Positions 1-7,778 of a stretch of 11,512 nucleotides of DNA are shown in pieces. The stretch is from Actinomycetota bacterium (GTDB lineage: Bacteria; Actinomycetota; Actinomycetes; S36-B12), in the NCBI GenBank assembly GCA_009726075.1, contig WLND01000019.1, positions 1-11,512 of the forward strand, given 5' to 3'. A model generated the notes under the pieces. The model saw only the letters and a program-made list of their open reading frames with translations. It was not told the origin of the DNA and did no database searches. The stretch's first letter is position 1; each line of letters begins with the position of its first letter. A program made the translations under genes and the position numbers.

Positions 1-1
1 C

Positions 2-1093
2 CTCGAGCACCTCAAGGCATCGGGTCTCGCCCAGAGCGCTCCGGGCGCCTGGCGGCGTGTCGTCATCGAGAAGCCCTTCGGACATGACCTCGCCAGCGCC
101 GAGGAGTTGAACCGGGTCGTCGGCGAGGTGTTCCCGTCCGGGTCGGTCTTCCGGATCGACCACTACCTCGGCAAGGAGACCGTTCAGAACATCCTGGCCG
201 TGCGCTTCGCCAACGCGATGTACGAGCCGATCTGGAACAGCAACTACGTCGACAACGTCCAGATCACGATGGCCGAGGACATCGGCATTGGCGGTAGGGC
301 CGGCTACTACGACGGCATCGGCGCCGCGCGCGACGTCATGCAGAACCACCTGCTGCAACTCCTTGCGCTCACCGCCATGGAGGAGCCGCTGTCGTTCTCG
401 CCCGACGATGTCCGCGCCGAGAAGGAGAAGGTGCTCCGGGCGATTCACCTGCCCACGGACATCGATCGCCATTCCGCTCGCGGCCAGTACGCCGCCGGCT
501 GGCAGGGCGGTATCCCCGTGAAGGGCTACCTCGAGGAGGACGGCATCTCCCCCGACTCGACCACCGAGACCTTCGCCGCGCTCCGGCTCGACGTCGACAA
601 CCGCCGCTGGGCGGGCGTCCCGTTCTACCTACGCACGGGCAAGCGGCTCGGCCGACGCGTCACCGAGGTGGCGGTCGTGTTCAAGCGCGCACCGCACCTG
701 CCGTTCGCGTCGACTGCGGTCGAGGAACTCGGCAACAATGCCTTCGTGTTCCGCATCCAGCCCGACGAGGGCATTACCGTGCGATTCGGCTCGAAGGTGC
801 CGAACACTTCGTCGATCGAGGTCCGCGACGTCACGATGGACTTCCAATACGGCGAGTCGTTCGTCGACTCGAGCCCGGAGGCCTACGAGCGTCTCATCCT
901 CGACGTACTCCTCGGCGATCCTCCGCTGTTCCCGCGGCATGAGGAGGTCGAGCTCGGCTGGCGCATTCTGGATCCAGTCCTCGATCACTGGAGCGAGCAG
1001 GGACAACCCGATCAATACGTGTCGGGCGGATGGGGGCCCCATTCCCAGTACGAGATGGTTGAGCTCGACGGACGAGTCTGGAGGCGGCCATGA
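2..1093 (+). CDS. zwf: Glucose-6-phosphate dehydrogenase, 3' part (5' end outside window)
   Basis: This enzyme oxidises glucose 6-phosphate to 6-phosphogluconolactone with NAD(P)+, the first step of the oxidative pentose phosphate pathway, in the cytoplasm. The frame is open from base 2 to the TGA at 1091-1093, giving 363 visible residues of a family that is usually about 500 long. The N-terminal Rossmann nucleotide-binding part is therefore missing. Near the left edge the frame reads RRVVIEKPFGHDL, and at 152-178 it carries the active-site signature RIDHYLGKE. Further on come NHLLQLLALTAMEEP and, near the C-terminus, EAYERLILDVLLGD, both typical of Zwf. A TTG at 107 lies inside the conserved domain and is not the start. 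The stop overlaps the opcA start as ATGA, so the two are translationally coupled. Nothing suggests that the visible part is damaged. Confidence 0.97.
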   Translation, partial: LEHLKASGLAQSAPGAWRRVVIEKPFGHDLASAEELNRVVGEVFPSGSVFRIDHYLGKETVQNILAVRFANAMYEPIWNSNYVDNVQITMAEDIGIGGRAGYYDGIGAARDVMQNHLLQLLALTAMEEPLSFSPDDVRAEKEKVLRAIHLPTDIDRHSARGQYAAGWQGGIPVKGYLEEDGISPDSTTETFAALRLDVDNRRWAGVPFYLRTGKRLGRRVTEVAVVFKRAPHLPFASTAVEELGNNAFVFRIQPDEGITVRFGSKVPNTSSIEVRDVTMDFQYGESFVDSSPEAYERLILDVLLGDPPLFPRHEEVELGWRILDPVLDHWSEQGQPDQYVSGGWGPHSQYEMVELDGRVWRRP

Positions 1094-1992
1094 TCCGGCT
1101 GGAGGACACGAGCGGCGGGGCGGTCTCGGCCGCAATCGCGGCCGAGAGGCATCGCATGGGGTCGCCGACAACAGGCATGGTCCTCACGCTGCTGGTCATG
1201 TCGGATGAAGAGAGCCAGTCGGACGCCACCTCGGCCGCCGTCACTGCTGCCCGCCAGCACCCGATGCGCATCGTCACCCTCATTCCCCGGCCCGAGAGCA
1301 AGACCACGCGGCTCGATGCCGAGATCATGGTCGGTGGCGACGAGGGGCCTGGCGAGGTCGCGGTGTTGCGCCTGCGAGGGGCACTCGCCGAGTACGCGAA
1401 CTCCGTCGCGGTGCCACTGCTCCTCCCCGACACGCCCGTCGTCGCATTCTGGCCGGGCGCCGCTCCCTCCGTCCCGTCCGACGACCTCATCGGGCGCCAT
1501 GCGCAGCGGCGCATCACCGATGCCGCCACCGCAGCCGATCCCCTCGCCGAGCTGCAGATCAGGCGGGAGGGCTATATCCCCGGCGACACCGACCTCGCCT
1601 GGGCGCGGCTCACGCCGTGGCGTTCGGTGCTCGCCTCGATCTTCGATCAGGAGGTCGGCCCGGTCTCGTCCATTGTCGTGACAGGCGAGGACGCGAATCC
1701 AAGTGTCCCCCTGCTCGCGGCCTGGCTCGGCGGTGCTCTTGCATGCCCCGTTGAGGTTCGCGTCGATCCCGGCCCGGGACTGACCTCGGTCGTGCTCGCT
1801 ACCGCTGACGGCCCCATCGCCATCGAGCGCCCCGACGGTCGAACGGCAACGCTTCGCCGGCCCGGCGTGCCCGATTCCACGGTCTCGCTGCCACGCCGCG
1901 ACCTCGCAGCCCTGCTGAGTGAGGAACTCCGCCGGCTCGATCCCGACGACTGCTACGCCAGTACCCTCGCGGCAATCGTTGGTATCGAATGA
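1090..1992 (+). CDS. opcA: Glucose-6-phosphate dehydrogenase assembly protein OpcA
   Basis: OpcA is a non-catalytic partner of Zwf that promotes its assembly or redox-dependent activation. It occurs mainly in cyanobacteria and actinobacteria. The 300-residue product is a normal length for the actinobacterial form. Identification rests on position between zwf and pgl and on family-like sequence, notably the VPLLLPDTPVVAFWPG segment starting at residue 108 and the preceding VLRLRGALAEYANS. There is no signal peptide or membrane segment, so it is cytoplasmic. The ATG at 1090 overlaps the zwf stop by 4 nt (ATGA), and the TGA at 1990-1992 overlaps the pgl start in the same way. The two overlaps fix the start and imply one polycistronic mRNA with near-stoichiometric translation. 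Confidence 0.93.
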   Translation: MIRLEDTSGGAVSAAIAAERHRMGSPTTGMVLTLLVMSDEESQSDATSAAVTAARQHPMRIVTLIPRPESKTTRLDAEIMVGGDEGPGEVAVLRLRGALAEYANSVAVPLLLPDTPVVAFWPGAAPSVPSDDLIGRHAQRRITDAATAADPLAELQIRREGYIPGDTDLAWARLTPWRSVLASIFDQEVGPVSSIVVTGEDANPSVPLLAAWLGGALACPVEVRVDPGPGLTSVVLATADGPIAIERPDGRTATLRRPGVPDSTVSLPRRDLAALLSEELRRLDPDDCYASTLAAIVGIE

Positions 1993-2765
1993 CCGAGCGC
2001 GAGGTGCTCCTGCATCCCGATGCTCATGCACTGGCGTTGTCGGCAGCGGCGATCCTGACCACGCGCATCGTCGAGCGACAGGCTGCAGCTGGCATCGCTC
2101 GCATCGTGCTGACGGGGGGCGGCATCGGCACGGCGGTGCTCGCCGCTGCTGCGCTCGAGCCCGGACGTGATGCCGTCGACTGGTCGCGAGTCGAACTCTG
2201 GTGGGGCGACGAGCGTTACCTGCCCGACGGTGACCCCGAACGCAATGACACCTCGGCGCGGGCCGCGCTCCTCGACCACGTCGACATTGACCCGGCGCGC
2301 GTGCATTCGATCGAAGGACCCGACCGCGCTGCCAGCGCCGAGGACTCCGCGGAGCACTACGCCGACCACCTCCGCACCCATGCGCGGCCGGAGGATCACG
2401 GTGATCTCCCCCGTTTCGACGTCGTCCTCCTCGGCATCGGGCCGGATTCGCATGTCGCGAGCCTGTTCCCCGAGCATCCGGCGCTGCACGAGACCGATCG
2501 ACTGACCGCCGCTGTCCACGGGTCGCCCAAGCCGCCGCTGACCCGGGTCACCCTCACGCTTCCGGCGATCAACGCCGCGAGTGAAGTCTGGATCCTCGCG
2601 AGCGGAGTCGAGAAGGCCACGGCTGTGCGCCTAGCCCTCGACCCGGCGGCCGGTGCGCTGCAGGTACCGGCAGCCGGCGTGCGCGGGCGCGACCGCACGC
2701 TGTTCCTCGTCGATGACGATGCCGCGTCGAAACTGCCGCACGGTCTCGGCCGTCCGATCGCATAA
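1989..2765 (+). CDS. pgl: 6-phosphogluconolactonase (DevB/SugarP isomerase-like family)
   Basis: This enzyme hydrolyses 6-phospho-D-glucono-1,5-lactone to 6-phosphogluconate, the step after Zwf, in the cytoplasm. The product has 258 residues, the usual family length. It shows the family landmarks in order: a phosphate-binding TGGGIGTAVL segment near residue 40, WWGDERYLP at 71-79 with the following PERND, and GIGPDSHVASLFP from residue 149. The last motif usually reads GPDGH, so a Ser replaces the small Gly here, while the His (155) is kept. The start is set by the ATGA overlap with opcA. It is the last gene of the pentose phosphate block, ends at TAA 2763-2765, and converges on the tetR-like gene. 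Gene order zwf-opcA-pgl is the actinobacterial standard. Confidence 0.93.
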   Translation: MTEREVLLHPDAHALALSAAAILTTRIVERQAAAGIARIVLTGGGIGTAVLAAAALEPGRDAVDWSRVELWWGDERYLPDGDPERNDTSARAALLDHVDIDPARVHSIEGPDRAASAEDSAEHYADHLRTHARPEDHGDLPRFDVVLLGIGPDSHVASLFPEHPALHETDRLTAAVHGSPKPPLTRVTLTLPAINAASEVWILASGVEKATAVRLALDPAAGALQVPAAGVRGRDRTLFLVDDDAASKLPHGLGRPIA

Positions 2766-2911
2766 CGGCGCCGGGCGAACTCCACGAGCGTGAGGACCAT
2801 TCGCACTCCCCCCCAGGGAACAATCCTTGCCGGGCCCCCGGCCGGCCGACGAGGCCACCAGGGCGGGGCGGGCATGACCCCGACGACCGCGGCTGCGCCC
2901 CTCGCACAGCG
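2766..2911. terminator. Convergent intergenic region with weak GC-rich hairpins
   Basis: This 146-nt gap lies between the converging ends of pgl and the tetR-like gene, where transcripts from both sides should stop. I see two modest inverted repeats. One is GCCGG-GCCC-CCGGC at 2829-2842 and the other is CGGGG at 2864-2868 paired with CCCCG at 2878-2882. Neither has a U-tract, which is common for actinobacterial terminators but leaves the call weak. Small open frames crossing the gap on both strands have no recognisable product. Confidence 0.3.
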
Positions 2912-3541
2912 TCACGCCTCGCGGCGCATCGCCTCGATCGTCGCGCACAGGGCCGTCATCCCGAGTTCGAACCCAGACTCGTCAATCCGCCTTCGCGGGC
3001 TGCCCCGCAGGGCCCGGCCGAGCGCCGGGTAAGCAGCGTCGTACGACTTCGCGGTCCCGACGAATCCAGCGCTGAACGGCTCGACCGCGGAGCCGAGGAC
3101 GAGGTAGTCAAGGAGCGCCATGATCGGCATGACCGAGGCGGCCGGCAGCCCCACCCGCTCGAGGAATGCGGCTATGGGCTCGTAGATCGCCAGTGCGTAA
3201 TCCTCGTTGATCGCGCGCGACACGATGATGGTCGCCGCAACGCGATGACAGCGGTAGCCGTCCAGGTAACTTCGAGCCATCGTGCGCAGGTCGTCGAGAT
3301 CCACGCTGTCGGAGAGCACGCTCGTGTCGATTCCCGCGTTGATGCGCTGGTGAACGAGGGCAATGACATCGTCGATACCGGTCACGTGTGCGTACAGCGA
3401 GGGAGCCTGGACACCCAGCCGCGCAGCAAGCCGACGCATCGTGAGGTCCGACTCGCTCCTGGACTCGTCGAGGATCGCGAGGGCTGCCTCCGCGATGAGT
3501 TCTCGCGTGACGCCGGGGCGGGCGGTTGTCCGCGGCGACAT
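2912..3541 (-). CDS. TetR-family transcriptional repressor
   Basis: This is a 209-residue DNA-binding regulator, the usual TetR length. The N-terminal helix-turn-helix is clear: residues 12-30 resemble the first helix (TRELIAEAALAILDES) and residues 34-53 the recognition unit (LTMRRLAARLGVQAPSLYAH). The rest is an all-helical ligand-binding and dimerisation domain with a C-terminal TetR-like fold signature that I cannot assign to a ligand. The frame extends upstream to 3637. I chose the ATG at 3539-3541 because AGGAGG (3551-3556 on the + strand, read in reverse) lies 9 nt before it, whereas the extension is low-complexity and crosses the probable promoter. It is divergent from the importer operon, with a perfect palindrome between them. 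It therefore probably represses that operon and itself, with the transported compound or a product as inducer. That role is inferred. Confidence 0.92.
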   Translation of the reverse strand: MSPRTTARPGVTRELIAEAALAILDESRSESDLTMRRLAARLGVQAPSLYAHVTGIDDVIALVHQRINAGIDTSVLSDSVDLDDLRTMARSYLDGYRCHRVAATIIVSRAINEDYALAIYEPIAAFLERVGLPAASVMPIMALLDYLVLGSAVEPFSAGFVGTAKSYDAAYPALGRALRGSPRRRIDESGFELGMTALCATIEAMRREA

Positions 3542-3563
3542 GCTCGCTTGCCTCCTCGGTCGT

Positions 3564-3579
3564 GTTACGACTTGGTAAA
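3564..3579 (+). promoter_or_regulatory. GlnR-like half box (GTTAC-N6-GTAAA)
   Basis: In the divergent intergenic region the sequence reads GTTAC, six bases, then GTAAA. This resembles one a-b box of the actinobacterial nitrogen regulator GlnR (gTnAc-n6-GaAAc). A second box at the next helical turn is absent. The match is short and may be chance. The link to nitrogen genes nearby is what makes it worth marking. Confidence 0.25.
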
Positions 3580-3597
3580 AGTGCTTCCGCTCGGTTC

Positions 3598-3610
3598 CTA
3601 ACGTCGTTAG
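3598..3610. promoter_or_regulatory. Palindromic operator candidate for the divergent TetR-type regulator
   Basis: CTAACG-T-CGTTAG is a perfect inverted repeat with a single central base, located between the tetR-like gene and the importer operon. It lies about 45 nt upstream of the potA start and 57 nt upstream of the tetR start. The TAACGT inside it also fits an actinobacterial -10 pattern (TAnnnT), so bound repressor would block the promoter. I could not define convincing -35 elements. Binding by the adjacent TetR protein is inferred from position and symmetry only. Confidence 0.5.
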
Positions 3611-3644
3611 TCTCAGGGACGCATGGCTGCCCGTCAACCCTTTC

Positions 3645-3657
3645 GGAGGAACCCTTG
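3645..3657 (+). promoter_or_regulatory. Shine-Dalgarno and TTG start of the importer ATPase gene
   Basis: GGAGGA at 3645-3650 is followed closely by TTG at 3655-3657. This is the best ribosome-binding site in the frame and decides the start of the ATPase gene. The longer form beginning at 3526 would run through the intergenic control region and into the start of the divergent regulator gene. Confidence 0.7.
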
Positions 3658-4725
3658 GACGCTTCGGCTCCGGCGCTCAGCGTCCGGGACGTCACGAAGA
3701 CCTTCCAGACACCGGAGGGCGGTCAGGTGCACGCCCTCGACTCAGTGAGCCTGGACATCGCCGACGGTTCGTTCATGGTGCTGCTGGGGCCGTCGGGCTG
3801 CGGCAAGACAACCCTGCTCCGCTGCATCGCGGGCCTTGAAGCCCCCGACTCCGGGCAGATCGACCTGCGCGGGCAGCGCATCGACGACATGCCCGTCTGG
3901 CGGCGCCGGGTGAACACGGTCTTCCAGTCCTACGCCCTGTTTCCCCACATGACCGTCGCCCAGAACATCGCGTTCGGCCTGCAGATGGACAAGGTGCCGA
4001 GCGCCGCGATCAAGCGCAAGGTCGAAGCATCACTCGAGATGGTGCACCTCTCCGGACTCGGATCGCGCAAGCCCTCCCAGCTCTCCGGAGGCCAGCAGCA
4101 GCGCGTCGCACTGGCCCGAGCCCTCGCCAAGGAACCGGAAGTCCTCCTTCTCGACGAGCCCCTCTCGGCCCTCGATCTCAAGCTCCGACGGGGCATGCAG
4201 TCGGAATTGAAGCGGCTCCAGCGCGAGACTTCCATCACGTTTGTCCTGGTCACCCATGATCAGGACGAGGCGATGGCCATGGGCGATCAGGTTGCCGTGT
4301 TCAATGCCGGACGCATCGTCCAGGTCGGCGAACCGCGAGAGGTGTACCTGCGCCCCAACAGCCGATTCGTCGCCGACTTCATCGGCGAGGCCAATGTGCT
4401 CACCGGCAGGCTCGATACCTACGGACTCGTCATCGAGTCACTCGGCCTGGTCCCTCGCGACCGCCTGCTCGACGGCACACTGCTCCCGGCAGGGCCCGTG
4501 CACGTCGCGGTCCGCCCGGAGAACGTCACCCTGGACAGGGATCCCGTCGGGACAGCGAAGGTCACCGACGTCTCCTACGTCGGGGGCGACATCCGTGTCG
4601 AGGTCCAGACAGCCTCGTTGACCATCGTCTCGCGCGTCCCATCGCAGCGGGTGGCACCCCCGAGCATTGGCGACCGGGTCAGCGTCTCATTCGCAGTGGA
4701 GTCGCTGTGCGTGGTGGCCGACTGA
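3655..4725 (+). CDS. potA: ABC transporter ATP-binding protein, spermidine/putrescine (PotA) type
   Basis: This is the cytoplasmic ATPase that powers a polyamine-type importer. From the TTG start the product has 356 residues, close to E. coli PotA (about 378). All nucleotide-binding motifs are present: Walker A GPSGCGKTT at 46-53 within LLGPSGCGKTT, Q-loop in NTVFQSYALFPHM, ABC signature LSGGQQQR from 143, Walker B VLLLDEP from 163 with D-loop SALD, and the H-loop His at 201 in THDQDEAM. The region after about residue 240 is a C-terminal TOBE-like regulatory domain (VAVRPENV). QSYALFPHMTV and the HDQDEA stretch are typical of the PotA/FbpC/MalK branch, and the neighbours decide for PotA. It is the first gene of a four-gene operon. 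The next gene starts inside its stop codon (TGATG), so the two are translationally coupled. Confidence 0.93.
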   Translation: MDASAPALSVRDVTKTFQTPEGGQVHALDSVSLDIADGSFMVLLGPSGCGKTTLLRCIAGLEAPDSGQIDLRGQRIDDMPVWRRRVNTVFQSYALFPHMTVAQNIAFGLQMDKVPSAAIKRKVEASLEMVHLSGLGSRKPSQLSGGQQQRVALARALAKEPEVLLLDEPLSALDLKLRRGMQSELKRLQRETSITFVLVTHDQDEAMAMGDQVAVFNAGRIVQVGEPREVYLRPNSRFVADFIGEANVLTGRLDTYGLVIESLGLVPRDRLLDGTLLPAGPVHVAVRPENVTLDRDPVGTAKVTDVSYVGGDIRVEVQTASLTIVSRVPSQRVAPPSIGDRVSVSFAVESLCVVAD

Positions 4726-5744
4726 TGGGGGCCTCGGGGACGGCACTGGAAACCTCCGACTCGGCCACGTCGGATTCGGCCACGTCCGATCCGAGAGCAC
4801 CCGAATCCCGAACCCCCGCGTCGGCCCGGCGCCAACGTCAGGCCGGGCAAGGCTCGTGGTGGAACGGACTTCCCGGCCTCGTGTACCTCGTTGCGCTCGT
4901 CCTGCTTCCCCTGTTCATCATCCTTGTCTATTCGTTCCTCAGTCGCGCCAAGCTCGGCGTCGGGGTCAAGTGGCAGTTCACCCTCACCCCCTACACCGAG
5001 CTCCTCTACAGCGAGTCGTTATCCGGGGGCCGGTCGTTCGACCCGACCTACCTGCAGATCATCGCCAACTCGTTCTGGTACGCACTCATCACGAGCGTCG
5101 TCTGCCTCGTCCTCGCGATCCCGATCGCGATGTGGCTCGCAACCCGGCCACCGGAGCGGCGCACGGCCCTGGTCTTCGCCGTCACCATCCCCTTTTGGAC
5201 GAGCCTGCTCATCCGCACGTACTCGTTCATCATCATCCTGAACGACAACGGCCCGATCAATGGCGCACTCCGAGGAATCGGGCTCATCGACGAGCCGATA
5301 TCGATGCTGTACACGCCCTTTGCCACCGTCGTGGGGCTCGTCTACACCTTCCTGCCCTTCATGATCCTGCCGATCTACGCGAGCGCCGAGCGATTCGACT
5401 TCCGGCTCGCCGAAGCGGCCTACGACCTCGGCGCCGGTAAGTGGACGGTCCTGCGCCGCGTGGTCCTGCCGAGCGTGCGACCGGGCGTGATCGCGGGGCT
5501 CGTCCTCGTCTTCATCCCGGCCCTTGGCTCATACCTCGCACCTGAGCTCCTCGGAGGCGGCAAGTCGTCCATGATCGCGAATGTCATCGCCGCGCAGTTC
5601 GGGGCCTCGCGTAACTGGCCGTTCGGTGCGGCTCTATCGGTGCTCCTGCTCGTCATCACCCTGCTCGTCCTCATCATCTTCGCCATCGTCGCGAAGCGCG
5701 CGAGTCGGGCAGCCGGACGCGGCGGATGGGAGGCGCTCCTATGA
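4725..5744 (+). CDS. potB: ABC transporter permease, spermidine/putrescine (PotB) type
   Basis: This is one of two membrane subunits forming the import channel. The product has 339 residues from ATG 4725, which overlaps the potA TGA by one base; a GTG at 4707 is an in-frame alternative. Residues 1-45 form a Ser/Thr/Pro/Ala-rich, then Arg/Gln-rich, cytoplasmic extension longer than usual. The first membrane helix is about 51-72, followed by an extracytoplasmic loop and further helices at about 114-138, 147-172, 197-218, 253-272 and 300-324. The EAA loop that contacts the ATPase lies at 230-256 (EAAYDLGAGKW...LPSVRPGVIAG), with the conserved Gly. Family membership (binding-protein-dependent transport inner-membrane component) is clear. 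Assignment to PotB rather than PotC follows from gene order and the large first periplasmic loop. Its stop overlaps the potC start (ATGA). Confidence 0.92.
   Translation: MGASGTALETSDSATSDSATSDPRAPESRTPASARRQRQAGQGSWWNGLPGLVYLVALVLLPLFIILVYSFLSRAKLGVGVKWQFTLTPYTELLYSESLSGGRSFDPTYLQIIANSFWYALITSVVCLVLAIPIAMWLATRPPERRTALVFAVTIPFWTSLLIRTYSFIIILNDNGPINGALRGIGLIDEPISMLYTPFATVVGLVYTFLPFMILPIYASAERFDFRLAEAAYDLGAGKWTVLRRVVLPSVRPGVIAGLVLVFIPALGSYLAPELLGGGKSSMIANVIAAQFGASRNWPFGAALSVLLLVITLLVLIIFAIVAKRASRAAGRGGWEALL
4758..4787 (+). repeat. 15-bp tandem duplication in the N-terminal extension of PotB
   Basis: Two adjacent 15-nt units differ at two bases (one at position 3, one at the last position). They encode DSATS-DSATS in the cytoplasmic extension of the permease. 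The unit is a multiple of three, so the frame is kept. It is probably a slippage product in a disordered tail. Confidence 0.75.
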
Positions 5745-6592
5745 CCGAGCTCGACGCTCCGGCGGGTGCAACAACGCGGCGAGGGACGGCACGGCGCGCC
5801 CGACGAGGGGTCGGCGCAGGCCTTCGGGACTTCCCGACCTTCAGAGCCGTCTCCTACCTCGTCTTCGCGTTCCTGTACCTGCCGCTCGTCTTCGTCGTCG
5901 CCTACTCGTTCAACTCGAACCGGGTCGTGAGCGTGTGGCGCGGCTTCACGTTCTCCTGGTATGCCGAAGTCCTTGGCAACGACGACATCCAGCGTGCGCT
6001 CATCAACTCCCTACGGATCGCGTTCATTGCGACGATCGTGTCGGTCATCCTCGCCACCGGTCTGGCGATCGGGCTCCTCACCATGGCGCGGGCCGGGCGC
6101 ACCTTCGCATGGACCCTCATCGGCGCCCCGCTCATCATCCCCGAGATCGTGTTCGCCATCGGCACCCTCGCGCTGTTCGTCCAAAGCCGGGTGCCCCTCG
6201 GCGTCAACGCAATCACGCTGGCCCACATCGCCTTCTGCATCCCGTTCGCGCTGCTCCCGATCCGGGCTCGGCTACGCGGGGTTGATCCCGCGGTGTACGA
6301 GGCGGCCGCGGACCTCGGGGCCAACGAGTGGACGATCTTCCGGCGGATCACGATGCCCCTCCTCGCCCCCGGCATCGTCGCCGGTGCCCTGCTCGCGTTC
6401 ATCATCAGCCTGGACGACTTCATCGTGTCGTACTTCCTTGCGGGCCCGGGCGGCACGACCCTGCCCGTCTACATCTTCGGCATGATCCGCAATGCCATCA
6501 CCCCGGGCGTCAACGCACTGTCGACCCTCATGCTTGTCGCCAGCATCCTCATCGTTTCACTGTCGTATCTGTTGACCCGAAAAAGGAGATAA
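5741..6592 (+). CDS. potC: ABC transporter permease, spermidine/putrescine (PotC) type
   Basis: This is the second membrane subunit of the importer. From ATG 5741 the product has 283 residues, close to E. coli PotC (about 264). The start is chosen over an in-frame ATG at 5726 because GGGAGG at 5728-5733 sits 7 nt upstream and because the ATGA overlap with potB is the common arrangement in this window. After an Arg-rich cytoplasmic tail (1-35), membrane helices are visible at about 36-57, 89-113, 122-147, 153-173, 208-234 and 258-278. The EAA loop is at 187-213 (EAAADLGANEWTIFRRITMP). The segment LDDFIVSYFLAGPG is characteristic of PotC-like permeases. It ends at TAA 6590-6592, two bases before the binding-protein ATG. 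Confidence 0.93.
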   Translation: MTELDAPAGATTRRGTARRARRGVGAGLRDFPTFRAVSYLVFAFLYLPLVFVVAYSFNSNRVVSVWRGFTFSWYAEVLGNDDIQRALINSLRIAFIATIVSVILATGLAIGLLTMARAGRTFAWTLIGAPLIIPEIVFAIGTLALFVQSRVPLGVNAITLAHIAFCIPFALLPIRARLRGVDPAVYEAAADLGANEWTIFRRITMPLLAPGIVAGALLAFIISLDDFIVSYFLAGPGGTTLPVYIFGMIRNAITPGVNALSTLMLVASILIVSLSYLLTRKRR

Positions 6593-6594
6593 GG

Positions 6595-7755
6595 ATGACC
6601 CGAATGAAGACACGACGCGGTTTTGCCGCAGCGGTCGCGCTCAGTGCCGCGAGCATGCTGGTGCTGGCCGGCTGTGGCGGCGAGGCCACCCCGGCAGGTG
6701 CCGGCGCATCCGAGCCGGCAGCGCCGGCCGCCAGCGAGGCGGCCGCCTCTGCACCGGCCGCGGCTGCCGAATTCCCGACTCCGAACGGGGGCGAGCTCAA
6801 CCTCTACAACTGGACCGACTACATCTCCCCCGAGGTGCTCAAGCGCTTTGAGACCGAGACGGGCATCAAGGTCAACCTCGACAACTTCGACTCGAACGAG
6901 ACCCTGCTCGCCAAGCTCCAGGCCGGCGGCGCGAACTACGACGTCATCGTCCCGAGCGACTACATGGTGGCCCAGATGATCGAGCTCGGTCTGCTCGACG
7001 AGGTCGACCCGGCATCATTCCCGAACGGCAAGAACATCAAGCCTGCCTTCCTCGACGTCTACTTCGATCAGGGGCGCAAGTACACGGCGCCGTACATGTA
7101 CGGAACGACGGGCATTGCCTACGACCCGAGCAAGACCGGTGGCCCGATCACGAGCTGGGCCGATTTCTTCGCACCCGACAGCCCGGCCGCAGGCAAGATC
7201 GGCACCCTCAACGACCAGGTTGAGGTCATCCACGCGGCCCTGCGTGCCGTGGGCGCCCAGCCCTGCTCAACAGACAAGGCCGACTACGTCAAGGTCGAGA
7301 AGCTGCTCGCAGGCTGGAAGCCCGAGGTCGCCGTCATCAACTCCGATGGTGTCATCGGACGCATGGCCAGCGGCGAGCAGTCCATGCACATGATGTGGAA
7401 CGGCGCATTCCACCGGGCCAAGGCCGACAATCCCGCACTCGAGTACGCGTTCCCGGCCGAGGGCCTGAACCTCTGGCAGGACAATTTCGCCGTGCCGGTC
7501 GGTGCCCAGAACATCGATAACGCGAAGATCTTCATCAACTGGATGATGGATCCCGCGAACATCGGCGAGGCAACGAACTTCGTCGGGTACGACAACGGCA
7601 TCACCGGCTCGGATGCATTCATGCAGGCTGATATCGCTGGTGACCCCGCGGTCATCATGTCGCCGGAGAACGCCGCGCTGGCGAAGCCAACGCCGGGCTG
7701 CTCGGTCGACGCGATCGATCTGTACGACCAGGTCTGGACAACCTTCAAGAAGTAG
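6595..7755 (+). CDS. potD: Polyamine-type substrate-binding lipoprotein (PotD-like)
   Basis: This is the extracytoplasmic solute receptor of the importer, anchored by lipid. The 386-residue product starts at ATG 6595 with AAGGAG at 6583-6588 six bases upstream; ATG 6604 is an alternative. A signal peptide ends in the lipobox LAGC with the lipidated Cys at residue 27, followed by an Ala/Pro/Ser-rich linker to about residue 62. The mature domain opens with LNLYNWTDYISPEVL, the PotD hallmark. Aligned by eye to E. coli PotD, the polyamine pocket is kept: W73, T74, Y76, S121, Y123, D207, E210, W268, W294, D296 and Y332 match W34, T35, Y37, S83, Y85, D168, E171, W229, W255, D257 and Y293. A cationic, polyamine-like ligand is therefore likely. 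The exact compound cannot be read from sequence. It is the last gene before a strong hairpin. Confidence 0.94.
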   Translation: MTRMKTRRGFAAAVALSAASMLVLAGCGGEATPAGAGASEPAAPAASEAAASAPAAAAEFPTPNGGELNLYNWTDYISPEVLKRFETETGIKVNLDNFDSNETLLAKLQAGGANYDVIVPSDYMVAQMIELGLLDEVDPASFPNGKNIKPAFLDVYFDQGRKYTAPYMYGTTGIAYDPSKTGGPITSWADFFAPDSPAAGKIGTLNDQVEVIHAALRAVGAQPCSTDKADYVKVEKLLAGWKPEVAVINSDGVIGRMASGEQSMHMMWNGAFHRAKADNPALEYAFPAEGLNLWQDNFAVPVGAQNIDNAKIFINWMMDPANIGEATNFVGYDNGITGSDAFMQADIAGDPAVIMSPENAALAKPTPGCSVDAIDLYDQVWTTFKK

Positions 7756-7778
7756 ACAGCCGGTATCCGGACCCACGG

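Noticed and set aside
1012..2031. 339-residue open frame on the - strand
   Set aside because: It lies fully antisense to zwf/opcA, is rich in Arg, Gly and Asp with no family resemblance, and is typical of shadow frames in GC-rich coding DNA.
3542..3637. N-terminal extension of the TetR-family protein
   Set aside because: The extra 32 residues cross the operator and precede the normal TetR start; AGGAGG at proper distance supports the ATG at 3539-3541.
3526..3654. N-terminal extension of the importer ATPase from an ATG at 3526
   Set aside because: It would overlap the start of the divergent regulator and the palindromic control region. The ABC domain begins just after the TTG at 3655, which has a good ribosome-binding site.
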